The translations under genes were made by a program, and so were the position numbers. DNA of 64,000 nt, from assembly GCA_907165275.2 (NCBI GenBank), contig OU015662.1:6889501-6953500 (forward strand), given 5' to 3'. Shown piece by piece: positions 1 through 11,537 of the stretch. The notes under the pieces are model-generated. The model did no database searches. It was given only the letters and a program-made list of their open reading frames with translations, and was not told where the DNA came from. Numbering within the stretch: position 1 is the first letter of the stretch; each line of letters opens with the position of its first letter. The stretch comes from Zygaena filipendulae. Lineage: Eukaryota > Arthropoda > Insecta > Lepidoptera > Zygaenidae.

Positions 1-804
1 CTGTGACGTTAATAGATATAGGGGAGGCCAGGGCGAAAATTTGCAAAACTTACATTTTTAGTTATTTCTCCAAAATTATTCTATTGTTTTTCTAAAATTA
101 AAGGAGCCTTAGTTACTTCTTATGACATCAGCTATCAGCCAGTGAAGGTCCCGTTAAAATCAGTCCAGTCGTTTCCAATATTAGCCGAAACAAACAGACA
201 GACAGATAAAAATAAAAAAAAATGTTTTTTTTTTGTACCTAAGTAGGTACCGTATATACTTTCATATGCATTTAGTGAAAAGCTGTTAACTTGGAATTAC
301 AAATAGACACTTCAATTTTATTTATATGTATAGAATATAGATACAGATGTATAAAGGTACCATTTTTAGTAAATTTTGTTAATTACCTACTTAGTAGACA
401 TGTTAACCTGTTCCTATTTGCTATAACTATTATTTCCTCTACTGAATGAAATGTCAACTTATGCCACGATAACAATGAAGACCCCACGACCCTTAAATGA
501 TGTAAACAGTTGTAAGTTGCATGTTTAATTTTTTTATGCACCGCCTTATGCATAAAGGTCAAACCGCACTTGAGTGACGCAATGCAACAAAGTCACAAGA
601 CACGTAGTGATATGCTTAATTAATAATAATCGATTACGAAATAAAAAGTAATCGATTTTTATCAAATTATGTCTAGCTAGCTACTAGCTGATTCCCGCGG
701 TTTCGCGGTAATTTAGGAGTTCCCGCGGAAATTCCTCTTATGTGCCTGCCCCTAAAAACGTGTACCTAGTATGCAAAATTAAATGCAGATTTACCTGCGT
801 TAAT

Positions 805-1190
805 TTTGGAATTCATTTGCTTTCGGAAAGCAAAATTTTAAGAAGTGGTACTGATGATGAAGACCACAGATGGTCATCGGAACTACTCAATAATAGATAC
901 ATATTTCACGGGCTTCGATTGGACCGATTTGAAAAATTCTTTTTTGTTTGAAAGGGTACACTCCTAAGTTGATCCCATTGTCACCAAATTGGGATCTGAT
1001 GATTGGATCTTAGAGAAATCGAGGGAACTCTTCTGATATTACGGGCACACCTATAGCGATTTGGCTATTTTTATAGTAAATCGTTCATTTGCTTTCGGAA
1101 AGCAAAATTTGGAGAAGTGGATTTTATTTTAACTTTTTAGTATAGTGCATTTTTGTGTTTTTTGGAATTCGGTTTTAATTTTTTTTGTTA
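805..1190 (+). repeat. Fragment of the CCGACTTCC-type element
   Basis: Sequence from GAAGTGGTACTGATGATG to TTTTGGAATTCGGTTTTAA matches the interior and 3' end of the element at 13577-14455, diverged. Confidence 0.55.
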
Positions 1191-2596
1191 ATTGTGCTTA
1201 TTTGTCGGTCGAAATAGGAGGAACGAATAAAGACATAAGGCGAGTTCTGAAAAAAGTTTGGTAAATGACTAGTCAAGGAAATAAACCAAATAATAAGCTA
1301 ATGTTACGATAGCACTTATACTGTAGAGAAGCTAGGTTCTAGCTACTTTAGGTATATTTTCTATTAATTATCTGTAGATCATTATTATTACTTACATTAT
1401 ATTTTCTGCCACTTGCCCCGAAGGTGGTGTTTAGCGCTTCCGCAATAGTGCATGAAGTAATAAATATTATAATAAAAAAATTTACAATTTTAGAAAACAC
1501 CTTCGACAAAATTCTAATGTTCCTTAAGTAAAACTCGTAAATTCAGTTCGTTTTCATGACTAATCTTAAAATGTAGTAACGGTATTATATAATCTGAATG
1601 TTTACATCAGTTAGGTTCTTCTTCTTTAGTTATGGCTTATTATGATCGTTTTATGATTCCGCCAGTTACAATGTTTCTCGGTAACAAAAATATCGTCTTC
1701 TTCGACTTATTTAATAACGACGAAATTAGAAAATTACATCAGTAATTTTTTTACATAAATGTTTTAAATGATAGAAAGATTGTCATTACTTACCTCTCTA
1801 TACATTGACAATTTTGAACTGTAAATGCTTTTTTTTATGAAATAGGTTGAATAAATCCAATAGGGGATAACCCTGGGTATGAAATTCAAAATTCTGTTTA
1901 GTCCGTCAGTTGATAATAAAAAAATAATAGACACGTATTTTTTCCTTTTGCGAATTATTGAAAAATTACTTAGATAAAACACATTAAAGTTTAGGAGTGG
2001 AAGGTTGCGACGTCATAATTATGTAGGTATAGACCACGTATAAACTTAATGGGATTCCTTCTACAAAGGACGAGAGGAGAGAAATAATTATGATCTTTTA
2101 ATACATAGAATGTCATTGATTATAATATAATAAATTAGGAAACCATTTTTAGGCATACATACTTCATTTATTTTCTGGACGTTCTAAATATGAATTCTTA
2201 CAAATCACAGACATAGAATAGTGATGGGAACACACATTTTAGGTATGTCCAACATATTAAACTGTACCCATTTATGACGTCACGCGACATTTTGACTCAA
2301 CGTATCTTCGTTAATTTTTGATTACGTTAAAAATTAAAAAATATGTGTCCAATATTTTTTATTATTCTACAAGACGATCTAAAAACTAAAATTTAGGATT
2401 ATCGCCTATTGTTGTACTAAATTTGCTTACCTACATTGATATTTCAGACAAACACCTACAAAAAACGTCCTTACTCCTTAATAACACATTAACACCCAGT
2501 TAAAGCTACTAAAGCTGGATATAGGCTTCCCATTTTATCTGGGGCCAGCTGTAAATCAGCGTTACGGCTTCATGCCTAGCTATATGCTGAGCTGCC

Positions 2597-2729
2597 GGGC
2601 TAAGATGCGCAAGACGACAAAATTTTATCGAGCCATTTTATCGATTCTCGTCGACATATTGTATGGCTTTGTCGACGAGAATCGATAAAATGGCTCGATA
2701 AAATTTTGTCGTCTTGCGCATCTTAGCCC
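2597..2729. repeat. Perfect 59-bp-stem hairpin (snapback element)
   Basis: Positions 2597-2655 are the exact reverse complement of 2671-2729, separated by a 15-base loop. The arms begin GGGCTAAGATGCGCAAG and contain two TCGA-type sub-repeats. Sequence on both sides looks like a retroelement 3' region (GTAAATCAGCGTTACGGC ... CCCTGGGCGCCC). The palindrome therefore seems to be a MITE-like insertion into it. Complete arm identity implies recent insertion or homogenisation. Confidence 0.85.
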
Positions 2730-3931
2730 CCCTGGGCGCCCTTTTGGCATACTTGAGTAATTTAAAATTAGAAAAAAATTTAATTTAGGTTTGTTTAAGT
2801 TTTATATTTAATTTCTTTTTTATGTTTTGTTTATTTTAAGCGCTCATGCCAAATAAATTTCTTATTGTGATGTACCTAGATATTTATTTTTGTAATTCTA
2901 TGTATTTCTAAGATGTTAGTTCTGAAGGTAGTCACTCGGTATTTGGGTTATCTTTTCAAATAAAGAAACGAGGCTTACACAGTTTGGTAACTTTTTCGAG
3001 AGACTGTGGGAATTCTTTTATTTCTGTATAATTGTTGATTCTACTATAAGTGACATTTTGTCGGGGGAAGCTGACATTTCCCACAAATTCCATGACTTAT
3101 GGTGTTTCGGGTAACTATGAGTTTCTGAAAAACATGAGGATTTCGTTTTTCTCCGTGGAGTTGTTGATTGTATCATAATAAGTGATATTCCGTTGGGAGA
3201 GGCTGATATTTCCCATAAATTCCATGATATATGGGGTTTTAAAAATTTCTTAACACACCATATTTTGTTTTGAGCGCATGACAAACTTATCCTAACCTAG
3301 ACTGTATGTGTGTATGTGCCCCCCCTCCCCCCCCCCCCTTAACTTCAAATTTTCTCGCGTATTTATGAGAAATTCAAAACATGGAATTTATGGTTAATTT
3401 CAGTCTTTTTTATGAAACAAAGTCAATGAGATGTAGTACCTGGCTAAGCTTAAGAATAAAAAAAAAACGTTTTTCGTGTTTGGTTACTCTACTTTTATCA
3501 CCTGCCCTCAATTTTGCTAAAAATATTCAATGTAAAGAAAGCGAATCCTACTCTTTTATCACAGTATAGAAAATAGATCAATTTATAGTTATTTAAAATA
3601 TCCCATTTCTGCAAAAAATTAAACCTCAGACAAAAAGGTTAATAAAGCAAAAGTTCTACCGAATACTGGAAAGATAACCCTTTGATTTCCAACAACCTGT
3701 AAGCCAGAAAGTGACCTAATGATAACAGCACACAAAGTCCGAAGTACAAACACTGCAGAAGAGTTTTTGGAAATTAAACCTCCTGAAAAGGCGAAAAAAA
3801 TGAAAGTCGGATGGAAAAATTTGCTAATCTACTATTATTACTTATAAATTTTAAAGAAGACAAATTGTTTGTTTATCTACAGAAGCTTGTACTGTGAAAA
3901 CCATAAGAAAGCATAAGACGCATATTGCATT

Positions 3932-4442
3932 CTAGAAATTATTGTTTTCAATCTTCTCTTCAGTCTTGAAACTCATCATAATATCTTCATCTCGCTGATC
4001 CTTGTCCCCCCACCCCCACAAATTGGTTCCATCTCCAGTCTTCACCGCTCTAGTTTTGATCGTATCCTCACTTACTGTCTTCAAATCATAAGCCCAACCT
4101 ATCCAAGCGAAGAAATCTATAAAATAAGTCGTGAGATTTAACTTATTATTTCCCAACTCCGCGGTGCGATAGTCCCAAGGGAACACATGGTGATAATTAT
4201 GGAAGCCTTCTCCCAAAGCTAAGAACGAAACCACGAGGTTCTGAGCCGGCATTATGTACTTGTTATAAGGTTTGTTGCCCCACAAATGAGCAGCACTGTT
4301 CACGAGGAATGTGACGTTAAGAGTCCAAATGTATCGCAGTACAGTGAGGTGCCATGCGTTATTAAAACTCTCTCCCCAAAAATACATAGGTATTGCGGTG
4401 GGCAGTCCAAAACATATCAGACCTATAAATGGAACGGCATAT
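3932..4442 (-). CDS. Desaturase A, coding exon 3
   Basis: The exon follows acceptor TTTCAG and runs to the stop at 3934-3932. It encodes membrane spans 3 and 4, the MPAQ signature, the third histidine box HNYHH and the conserved TGDGTNLWGWGD stretch near the C-terminus. The tail after this stretch is acidic and divergent from desaturase B. Confidence 0.92.
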
Positions 4443-7400
4443 CTGAAAAACAAAAGTGAAGGAGAACAAATCAATAATACTATTAATGAATAACATAGAT
4501 TATTTAATATAGGGTTCCTTTATCAAGAAACGAGTTTTTGAAAATTCAACTCCTAAGAAGTTTGTACCTATAAAAGCATTTTTTTTTAGATAAATAATTT
4601 CAGATTCGCAGTTCCAGTCGCATAATTTTTCCCATGACAATTAGAACTAATATTTAGTAAAGAGTAGACCATTGTTGACTATTAATCTCATGAACTTTTA
4701 TGATTTTACATACTTATTCAAACTAAACTACAATTACACCTTATAATTGTCCTGACTGCTGATAACTGACCTGTAATTTTTTAACATAACAGTCATCGAG
4801 TTTCGTTTATAGCAATGGGTCATTCGTATATACCTCCTTTTTCAAAAATAAGTTTTTAGCAAGTTGGAAAAAAAAACTTATGGACAATCTTAACTATAAT
4901 TTTATTACAATAAAAAAGGTTATAATGCTTAACCAAACACTGTCCATAAATGGAAATAACATAGTCTTGTCTCGCAGGAACTCCGAAATTAATGCAGATG
5001 AAACCGCAGCACGGAACAATTAGTAGTTTTATATTTATCACAGTACATTCTCGCACTTACAATGCATATAGAATGTCCTTAGGTATATACAAAATTTCCT
5101 AATGATCGGTTGAGTAGTTAAGGCGTAGCAGCGCAACAAACGAAGAAAATCACGATTGCGTTCATAATGTTAGAGGATAATAATGCTTACCTTTTCTGGA
5201 ATCTTAGCACGGGATTTTGGTATATGTCGCTCATTTCGATGAGCTTGCCGCGCCGCTTCACCTCCGGGTGCTTCCGCACAAGCAGCCAGCCCACGTGCGA
5301 GTAGAAAAAGCCACGCGTCGCGTTGTGCGGGTCGGCGTCCGTGTCAGTATATTTGTGATGCAAACGGTGATCCCTTATCCATGTAATAGCTGAGTTTTGG
5401 AATGCTATAGAATTCAATACCATCAGCAAAATCTGTAAAGGCATTTTCGCCCTGTAAGCCCGATGTGTCCAGAGCCTATGTGCACCGGCGGTCACTCCTA
5501 ATTTTCCTAATACAGCTAAAACGTAACCTGTAAGCGAAAGTACAGTTTTATCAGTTATAATAAAAATAGTATAGCTCAAATAGTTGCAACGCATAAAACG
5601 CTTAATCTATATAATATAAAAATGAATCCCTATTTCCCTTGGTCACGGCATCACGCGTGAACGCTCGGACCAATTTCGCTAATTTTTTTTGGTTGTTTGT
5701 TATTGCAAGCAAAAGAAGAATAAAAGAAGTTTGGTATTCCTGCGAAAATTCCGAAGCTCACGCGGGTGAATCTCCGATACGGTTAGACCGATTTTGATGG
5801 GACTTTCACTGCTAATTAGCTGATATTATAAGGAGTTAATTAGGCTACTTTGTAGTTCCTGCGGGAATTCCAAAACACACGCGGGTGAAACCGTGGAGCA
5901 CAGCTAGTGCTTACTAATCCCTACTAACATTATAAATGCGAAAGTGACTTGGTTTATTTGTTTGTTTGTTACGCTTTCACGCCTTATTGAACTTTTGCAT
6001 GCACTTTGTCATATAGGTACAGAAAAGGACATAGGGTATTTTTTATCCCGGAATTCCCGTGGGAACTCTGAAATTACCGCGGGTAAAACCACGGGGAACC
6101 GCTATATAGTATTAGGTATAAATGGGAAAGTGAGTTTGTTTGTTTTCCCCCTTTCGCGCCTTAACGGCTCAAGCGATCATCATGAAATTTTGCATGCACG
6201 TTGTCAGTGATACAGAAATGGACATAGAGTACTTTATCCCGGAATTCCCGTGGGAACTCTGAAATTACCGCGGGTAAAACTGTAGGGTACAGCTAGTATA
6301 GAATATTTTTTCTCCGTAGACCTACTGCGAAGTGACAGCCCTTTTGCGTCCAGTGAGTCTACGGATAAAAAATAATACCAGTGAGTATAGTATTGTGGCT
6401 TTACGGGTTGTGACTGTGAGTCCTTCCTTCCTTCTAGCGCCGCTCGCCAAAAAATCATATCTCCTAAGATATTATTTCATTCGAACAGAAAATTAATGTA
6501 AAATAAAGCAAATATTACTTTTAACCGACTTCCAAAAAAGGAGGAAGTTCTCAATTCGACTGTGATTTTTATTTGTATGTTTGTTACGCGATTACTCGAA
6601 GACGGCTGGACCGATAAGAAAAATTCGGTTTTAATATTTTTGTTATTTCGTATTGTTTCTGCCGCAGTTCTATAAATACGTATAAAAAAGTTTTATTGAA
6701 ATTCGTCAAAAGTGGTTTTACCAGTTTTGGTTGCCTACCGACTACTTATAGTTACTTTTTGTTTTGAACTTTAATCTTTAGAGAATTAATATCGAAAAAA
6801 GTAGTTAATACATTAATACATACTAGACAGGCCGAATATTGGATGAGAGTAGCGCAAAACAAGTCGTCTTGGAGATCCTTATAGGGATAGTCAAGTCTTG
6901 GGCTAGTTGACAATTTTTATTTTTATTGACTTGTTTTTTTTTAATAAAATAACGGCGATACATTGAGTTGAAAATTCGCACTACCCGCGGTGCAGTTTGT
7001 AGAGGGTTTACCTATACCGAATAATGTCGTCACGAGTCCCCCACCCTGTAACGAGGCGGCTATATGCCACTCGTTATGATATCCCACCTTATTTATAATA
7101 CTTTTTATTTATTTTTTAATCAGTTCTTTTTATATTTATAGATGTTTAGGCACTTTTTTGACAGATCTAGGACTGACCTTAAATAATTACAATAACTCGA
7201 AATCACAAAAATTTTTCTTTTATTTTTATTAAGCTAGCGAAGACCTACTTCTACCCCAACCTACCATGAACCTCACAACCCTAAATTTTAATGCGCTTTA
7301 TCTATGTATATTTTCATTAATTTGAAAAAGCAAAAAAACTTATATATCATTTTTTTGTTTTCTGACGGACTATTTAGAATTTTGATTTTCATAAATCCTC

Positions 7401-7753
7401 AACGTCAATAACAAAAAATCCACCACGCTGAAAATCGAGCCTGAGCGGAGCAGTACCCCCAGCATTAATTAATACAGTCGTAAAATATAAATAGGAAATG
7501 AAACCTACACCACACATATTTGGTACTTACATAACAAAATAGTGGGCCATTTCGCTGATGTGAAACACAGATACAAGCCATAAAGTGCTGCTAGGTGACC
7601 ATAACCGAAGGTAATTAAATTTAGATACACTATTGGCTGGCAATCTTCGTCGACGTTTGGTAATGACGATGACGACAACAATGGTGTTTGATCAGCGTTT
7701 CTAAGACCATTCTTCAGTTGATCAGTTGTTCCACTGACTTTTCTTTCAATCAT
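3932..7753 (-). CDS. Acyl-CoA desaturase A (LPAQ-type, three coding exons)
   Basis: This gene encodes an integral ER-membrane fatty acyl-CoA desaturase, which uses a di-iron centre to put a double bond into a saturated acyl-CoA. Splicing 7753-7531, 5527-5191 and 4442-3932 gives 1071 nt and 356 residues. Every junction is GT-AG and keeps the frame (phases 1 and 2). The three histidine boxes are intact: HRLWTH at residues 91-96, HRLHH at 128-132 and HNYHH at 268-272, with NSAAH at 235-239. The moth signature position reads MPAQ (251-254), one residue from the LPAQ of the pheromone delta-11 desaturase group. That group placement is family knowledge; the double-bond position made by this enzyme cannot be read from sequence. 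The introns hold Helitron-like repeats. The length is normal for the family and there are no internal stops. Confidence 0.93.
5191..5527 (-). CDS. Desaturase A, coding exon 2
   Basis: The 337-nt exon has acceptor TTACAG and donor GTAAGC. It encodes the first two histidine boxes (HRLWTH and HRLHH) and the TDTDADPHN segment. Its length equals that of exon 2 of desaturase B. GC content is visibly higher than in the surrounding introns. Confidence 0.92.
5606..5907 (+). mobile_element. Helitron-like short non-autonomous element
   Basis: The copy begins TC (TCTATATAATATAAAAATG) and ends with a GC-rich hairpin (GCGGGTGAAACCGTGGAGC) followed by CTAG. It is inserted between A and T, as expected for a Helitron. 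It lies in intron 1 of desaturase A. No Rep/helicase gene is present anywhere in the window. Confidence 0.6.
5918..6296 (+). mobile_element. Two head-to-tail Helitron-like units
   Basis: Two copies of the unit (ATTATAAATGCGAAAGTG ... TTTATCCCGGAATTCCCG ... CTAG) follow each other. The junction is near 6105, where the first ends GCTATATAG. Only the second has an intact CTAG end. Confidence 0.55.
7531..7753 (-). CDS. Desaturase A, coding exon 1
   Basis: The exon starts at the ATG of MIERK and ends in phase 1 at the donor GTAAGT. It encodes a variable hydrophilic N-terminus and the first membrane span (around LITFGYGHLAALYGLYL). It pairs with exon 2 to create a Cys codon (T plus GT). A near copy lies at 15305-15107. 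Confidence 0.9.
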
Positions 7754-8055
7754 TTTTAAATTAATCTAATTAAATTTGTTTTTAGTTTGTTTATAGTATA
7801 ACATGCAACGTATTTAATGAATTTATCTATCACAATTAAACAATTTAAATAGGTGTTATATAACTCATAACTTATTTTATTCAAATACAATTCAAGTTTT
7901 TTTTACACTCGCTACAATTTATTTCTTCAAATTATGCTTTATGAAAATACGAATTTTTTTTAAAAATTGTAAATTTATTGGAGTAAATTTAACGTTAAGA
8001 TATAGTCACATAGTAAAGTTTCTTGTATTTAAGTTCATTACCTATTAGCTCCGAG

Positions 8056-8063
8056 TATTTATA
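8056..8063 (-). promoter_or_regulatory. TATA box of desaturase A
   Basis: The minus strand reads TATAAATA about 305 bases upstream of the ATG of desaturase A. The same octamer occurs at a similar distance upstream of the orphan exon copy (15649-15642), embedded in otherwise diverged but alignable sequence. This argues that it is a functional core promoter element. The implied 5' UTR is about 280 nt unless a 5' intron is present. Confidence 0.6.
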
Positions 8064-8112
8064 TTCATAGCAAAACAGTTTTTTATGTTTTCATGACCCC
8101 AACACCTCATTA

Positions 8113-8125
8113 TTCGCACTGCGAC
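8113..8125. promoter_or_regulatory. Palindromic TTCGCA motif upstream of desaturase A TATA box
   Basis: TTCGCACTGCGAC lies 50 bases upstream of the TATA box. It is a near-perfect inverted repeat (TTCGCA/TGCGAA type) that recurs upstream of the TATA boxes of the orphan exon and of desaturase B. The binding factor is unknown; recurrence at three related promoters is the only evidence. Confidence 0.45.
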
Positions 8126-8621
8126 AACCTATCGGGCGTCTTTTTACTCGCTCGGTCATTGTAATTGGGTATTTTCCGGGGTATGAAAATCAAAATTTTA
8201 ATTAGTCCGTCCGCGTCAGTTAGAAAATAAAAAAATAGTAGGTAGACACGTATTTTTTGCCTTTTCAAATAAATGAAATGGTGGGAGCTCGTGACATCAT
8301 TAACCTCTATAAGCCCCCATACAAACTGCACCGGGTTGCAACGTCAAGCGAAATTTAAACTCAAATGTGTCAATGATAAATTGCCGTTATTTGTTGATTA
8401 TGTCAAAAAAGAAAAAACACGTGTCCAATATTTTTTAATAATCTACGGACTAAAAAAAATTAGTCAAGTAGCCAATTAATTGGATGCAGGTTGGAGCATA
8501 TGGGAGGGAGGAGGGGGGTGGCAATGGGTGCACCTGCCCCCCCTGATGACTAAAGTAGGTAGGTACTTAATCCCGACCTTATTTCAGCCCTGTATATTCG
8601 AAAAATTTCAAAAAATTTAAT

Positions 8622-9227
8622 TGTGCAACCAAAATTGCGCTTTTACGCCTTAACGGCTCAACCAATCCTCATGAAATTTTTTATACACGTTTTCAGGTGT
8701 GCAGAGAACATAGTGTACCTATTTTTTATCCCGAAATTCCCAGGGAACTCCGAAATCAACGCGGGTGAAACTAAATCAAATTTTGCATACTACACACTCT
8801 CAAGGGTAGGTACAGAAAACAATATAAGATAGTACTTTTATCTCTAAATACCCACAGGATCTCTGAAATTAACGCAGGTGAAACCACGGGGAATAGCTAG
8901 TAGATAAATAAATTGTAGTTATTTTAGGTTCTGAAATTATGGGTTTATTAGTTGCCAACTTAATCTCTATTTCCCTTGGTCACGGTATCCCACGTGAACG
9001 GCTGGACCAATTTCGCCAATTCTTTTTTGTTGTGTTTGCTATTGTAAGGGGAAGGTTCATAATTATGAAAGAAGTTTGTAATTCCTGCGGGAACTCCGAA
9101 ATTCACGCGGGATTTGACGGGACTTTCACTGCTAATTAACAGATGTTATATGAAGTAGGTAAAACTACTTTGGAATTTCTGCGGAAATTTCGAAACTCAC
9201 CCGGGTGAAACCGCGGGGCATAGCTCA
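8622..9227 (+). mobile_element. Two Helitron-like copies
   Basis: One copy ends in CTAG at 8900 after an internal duplication of its hairpin region. Another (8964-9227) begins TCTCTATTTCCC and ends in a mutated CTCA. Together they push apart the two halves of the desaturase A upstream region that align with the orphan promoter. Confidence 0.5.
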
Positions 9228-9676
9228 TATTATATTATTATCCGGGCTCTTAGCCGACTTGATTGATCAAGGTCAAGATATTTTGTACAGGCAGATTTTA
9301 TATCATAAAAAACTGCGCATATTTATTTCGCAGTGCGAGCACTCACACCCGCGTTAGTTTCGGAGTTACCGCGGCAATTTCGGAACAAAAAGTACCCATG
9401 TCCTTCTCTGTACCCCTGACAACGTATATCTAGTATGCAAAAGGAGATTGCGCCATTATATACTTATGTAGGTATGAGCTCTGTTCCAAATATGTATGTA
9501 CCATAGGCCATATTATTAGGTACAGTACTCAGATTTTGGTCGTAGCTGGTGTTTTTTGACAATTTTATTTATATCTATATTCTATTAGGATCATAAAAAC
9601 AATAAAAAGTATAGAGAAAACGATTTATTCTTAAGAATATAAGTAATAGTGGAAAAACAAAAAATTCGTAAAATTT

Positions 9677-9718
9677 TAATCATTATTTTGTGATGGTGGC
9701 ATCACAAAATAATGATTA
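9677..9718. repeat. Perfect 19-bp hairpin beside the Tc1-like relic
   Basis: Arms around 9677-9695 and 9700-9718 are perfect inverted repeats (AATCATTATTTTGTGATG and its complement) separated by the four bases GTGG. It adjoins the Tc1-like relic and may be a folded terminus or an independent palindromic insertion. Confidence 0.75.
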
Positions 9719-9759
9719 CAATAAGAGCTACAATAAGAGCTTATACATGTTTTTGTATT

Positions 9760-10870
9760 TTCTTGCAGATCAGAGTTCTGTTGCCACTCTCTGTTGAGAG
9801 TTTCAATCAACTGGGGGCTGGGGCTTGTTGGTGATCACTTCTTTTGCAATGGCCCGTTTAGTGAGTTCCCACATGTTTTCTATGCATGGGATTCATGTCT
9901 GGTGAATTCTCTGACCAAGGCAAAACAGCAATTTTTTTTCATTCAAGAATGCATTAACACTCCTGGTTTTGTGGTACGGTGTCGAATCATGCATAAAAAT
10001 GTATTATTCATTATCAAGGAACCATTCGTTGACCTGCAGTAGCAGCTGAGTTTCCAGTACTCGCTTGTACTGGTCTTGTTTCATCGTCCCTTCTACGATG
10101 TATAATAGGCTCCCCATGCCTTCAGCTGATATGACCGACCACACTATGACAATACCCGGATGTTTTTCCCTCTCCACAAAACAATCTGCATGGAATTGTT
10201 CTTTAGGGCGTCGCCTGACGAACGAACTCTTATCGACCAAAATTCGGAATGTTGACTAGTCTGAAAAGCATATCTGTAAAATATTAGAATTAACACCGGA
10301 AATCGTTTATGTGTTTTACTTACTCCACTCAATTCCACTCCAGTTTGCAACACTCATACCTAATCACGCAATGCATCATTCAATAAAGTTGTACTTTCTT
10401 GACTTCAGTCTGCAACAGCCATATTTCGGTGTTGTCTGGCCCACTGCAGTCGTTTCTTTGTCAGTCTCGGTGTGACGTGGTTTTGTTGTAGACCAACGAT
10501 TCTCTTCAGCTAGCTGTATCCGAACTGTCCTTTACGAAACTTTGATACCTTCTTCGTTCATCAGCGTAGTAAGATTTACGATACTCTTTTTGCGATTTTC
10601 GAGGCAAATGTGTCAGATTTTTCTAAGAGTGTAAATTTTTTTTTCTGCCACATTTTCCTATGCGATCTGCTTCCATAGGTTTTTCCATCCATTTAAATTT
10701 TAATTCTTTTGACGACAGACTTTGAAACCCCTGCAATAGTTGCTTTATCTCTCAGGGAATGTGTAGAGATTTCTCTAAATTTTCTGGAGAAGTGTCTGAA
10801 GTCTTTCTCATAACCAAAACGAAGTCTATTTGAGATTATCACGACATACCGTTAATAAAAATTAAATTAA
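9760..10870 (-). mobile_element. Tc1-like transposase relic
   Basis: The minus strand encodes degraded pieces of a Tc1/mariner-superfamily transposase. The best segment (10240-10004) includes SFVRRRPKEQFHADCF, IVIVWSVISAEGMGSLLYIV and VNEWFLDNE, followed by an in-frame stop. Past the stop come YIFMHDS and, after frame changes, VLPWSENSPDMNP. Sequence to about 10860 resembles the N-terminal helix-turn-helix region. It is inactive: stop codon, indels and no intact reading frame. Confidence 0.75.
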
Positions 10871-11369
10871 CAGATAAAACGTAGCAAAAGTATTGTATTA
10901 ACAAGCATTACTTACTTTTTAATTATTTTAGATAGGTACAAAAACTGTCGAAAATGTTAAGGTAAAATAAAAAAATTACAATCCCACCAAATCCCGCAAA
11001 CAACTATTTTTCACCAAATTTATTCATATTAGAAGAAACGGCAAAAAGTTTACAAATGACACACGTTTCCAGTGTTGTTATAATTAAAAACATTGATAAC
11101 GATATTACTAGCAATATAAAATATAATAACCATTAGAAAACCGCTGTTTTTGCTTATATTGTAACATTAAACTAGAATCGATCGAGTACTTTTTGAGTTA
11201 AATCGTAACAAACATAGGTACAAACAAAAAAATCATATCTTTCCTCTTTATAGTATCTAATATCTATTAGTATTGGGACCGTGCGCGACGACAGCGCCAC
11301 GTAACAGGTGGCCATTATGGAAAATATTCAAGTCAAGCGAGAATCGTACTGTGAAGGTGTGGAATGTGG

Positions 11370-11537
11370 ATGTTCGGATGTTTGTTACTCAATCACGCAA
11401 AAACAGCAGAACGGATTTGGATGAAATTTGGCATGCACGTTGTCAGGGATACAGAGAAGTACATAGGGTACTTTTTATCCCGGAATTCCCGCCGGAACTC
11501 CGAAATTACCGCAGGTGAAACCGCGGGGCACAGCTAG
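11370..11537 (+). mobile_element. Helitron-like copy
   Basis: It has the family body (GGATTTGGATGAAATTTGGC ... ACTTTTTATCCCGGAATTC), the terminal GCAGGTGAAACCGCGG hairpin and CTAG. Confidence 0.55.

Larger units (their letters stand above)
1..3931. other. Intergenic, repeat-rich, downstream of desaturase A
   Basis: No gene is supported here. Partial Helitron-like pieces lie at about 90-345 and 681-790, a CCGACTTCC fragment at 805-1190, and an interrupted GACGTCACG repeat at 1853-2405. A retroelement-like 3' region flanks the hairpin at 2597-2729, and a C-rich tract is at 3318-3340. The remainder is AT-rich sequence in which I see nothing. Confidence 0.6.

Noticed and set aside
10065..10259. 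Plus-strand frame opposite the Tc1-like relic
   Set aside because: It is a shadow of the conserved transposase segment on the minus strand.
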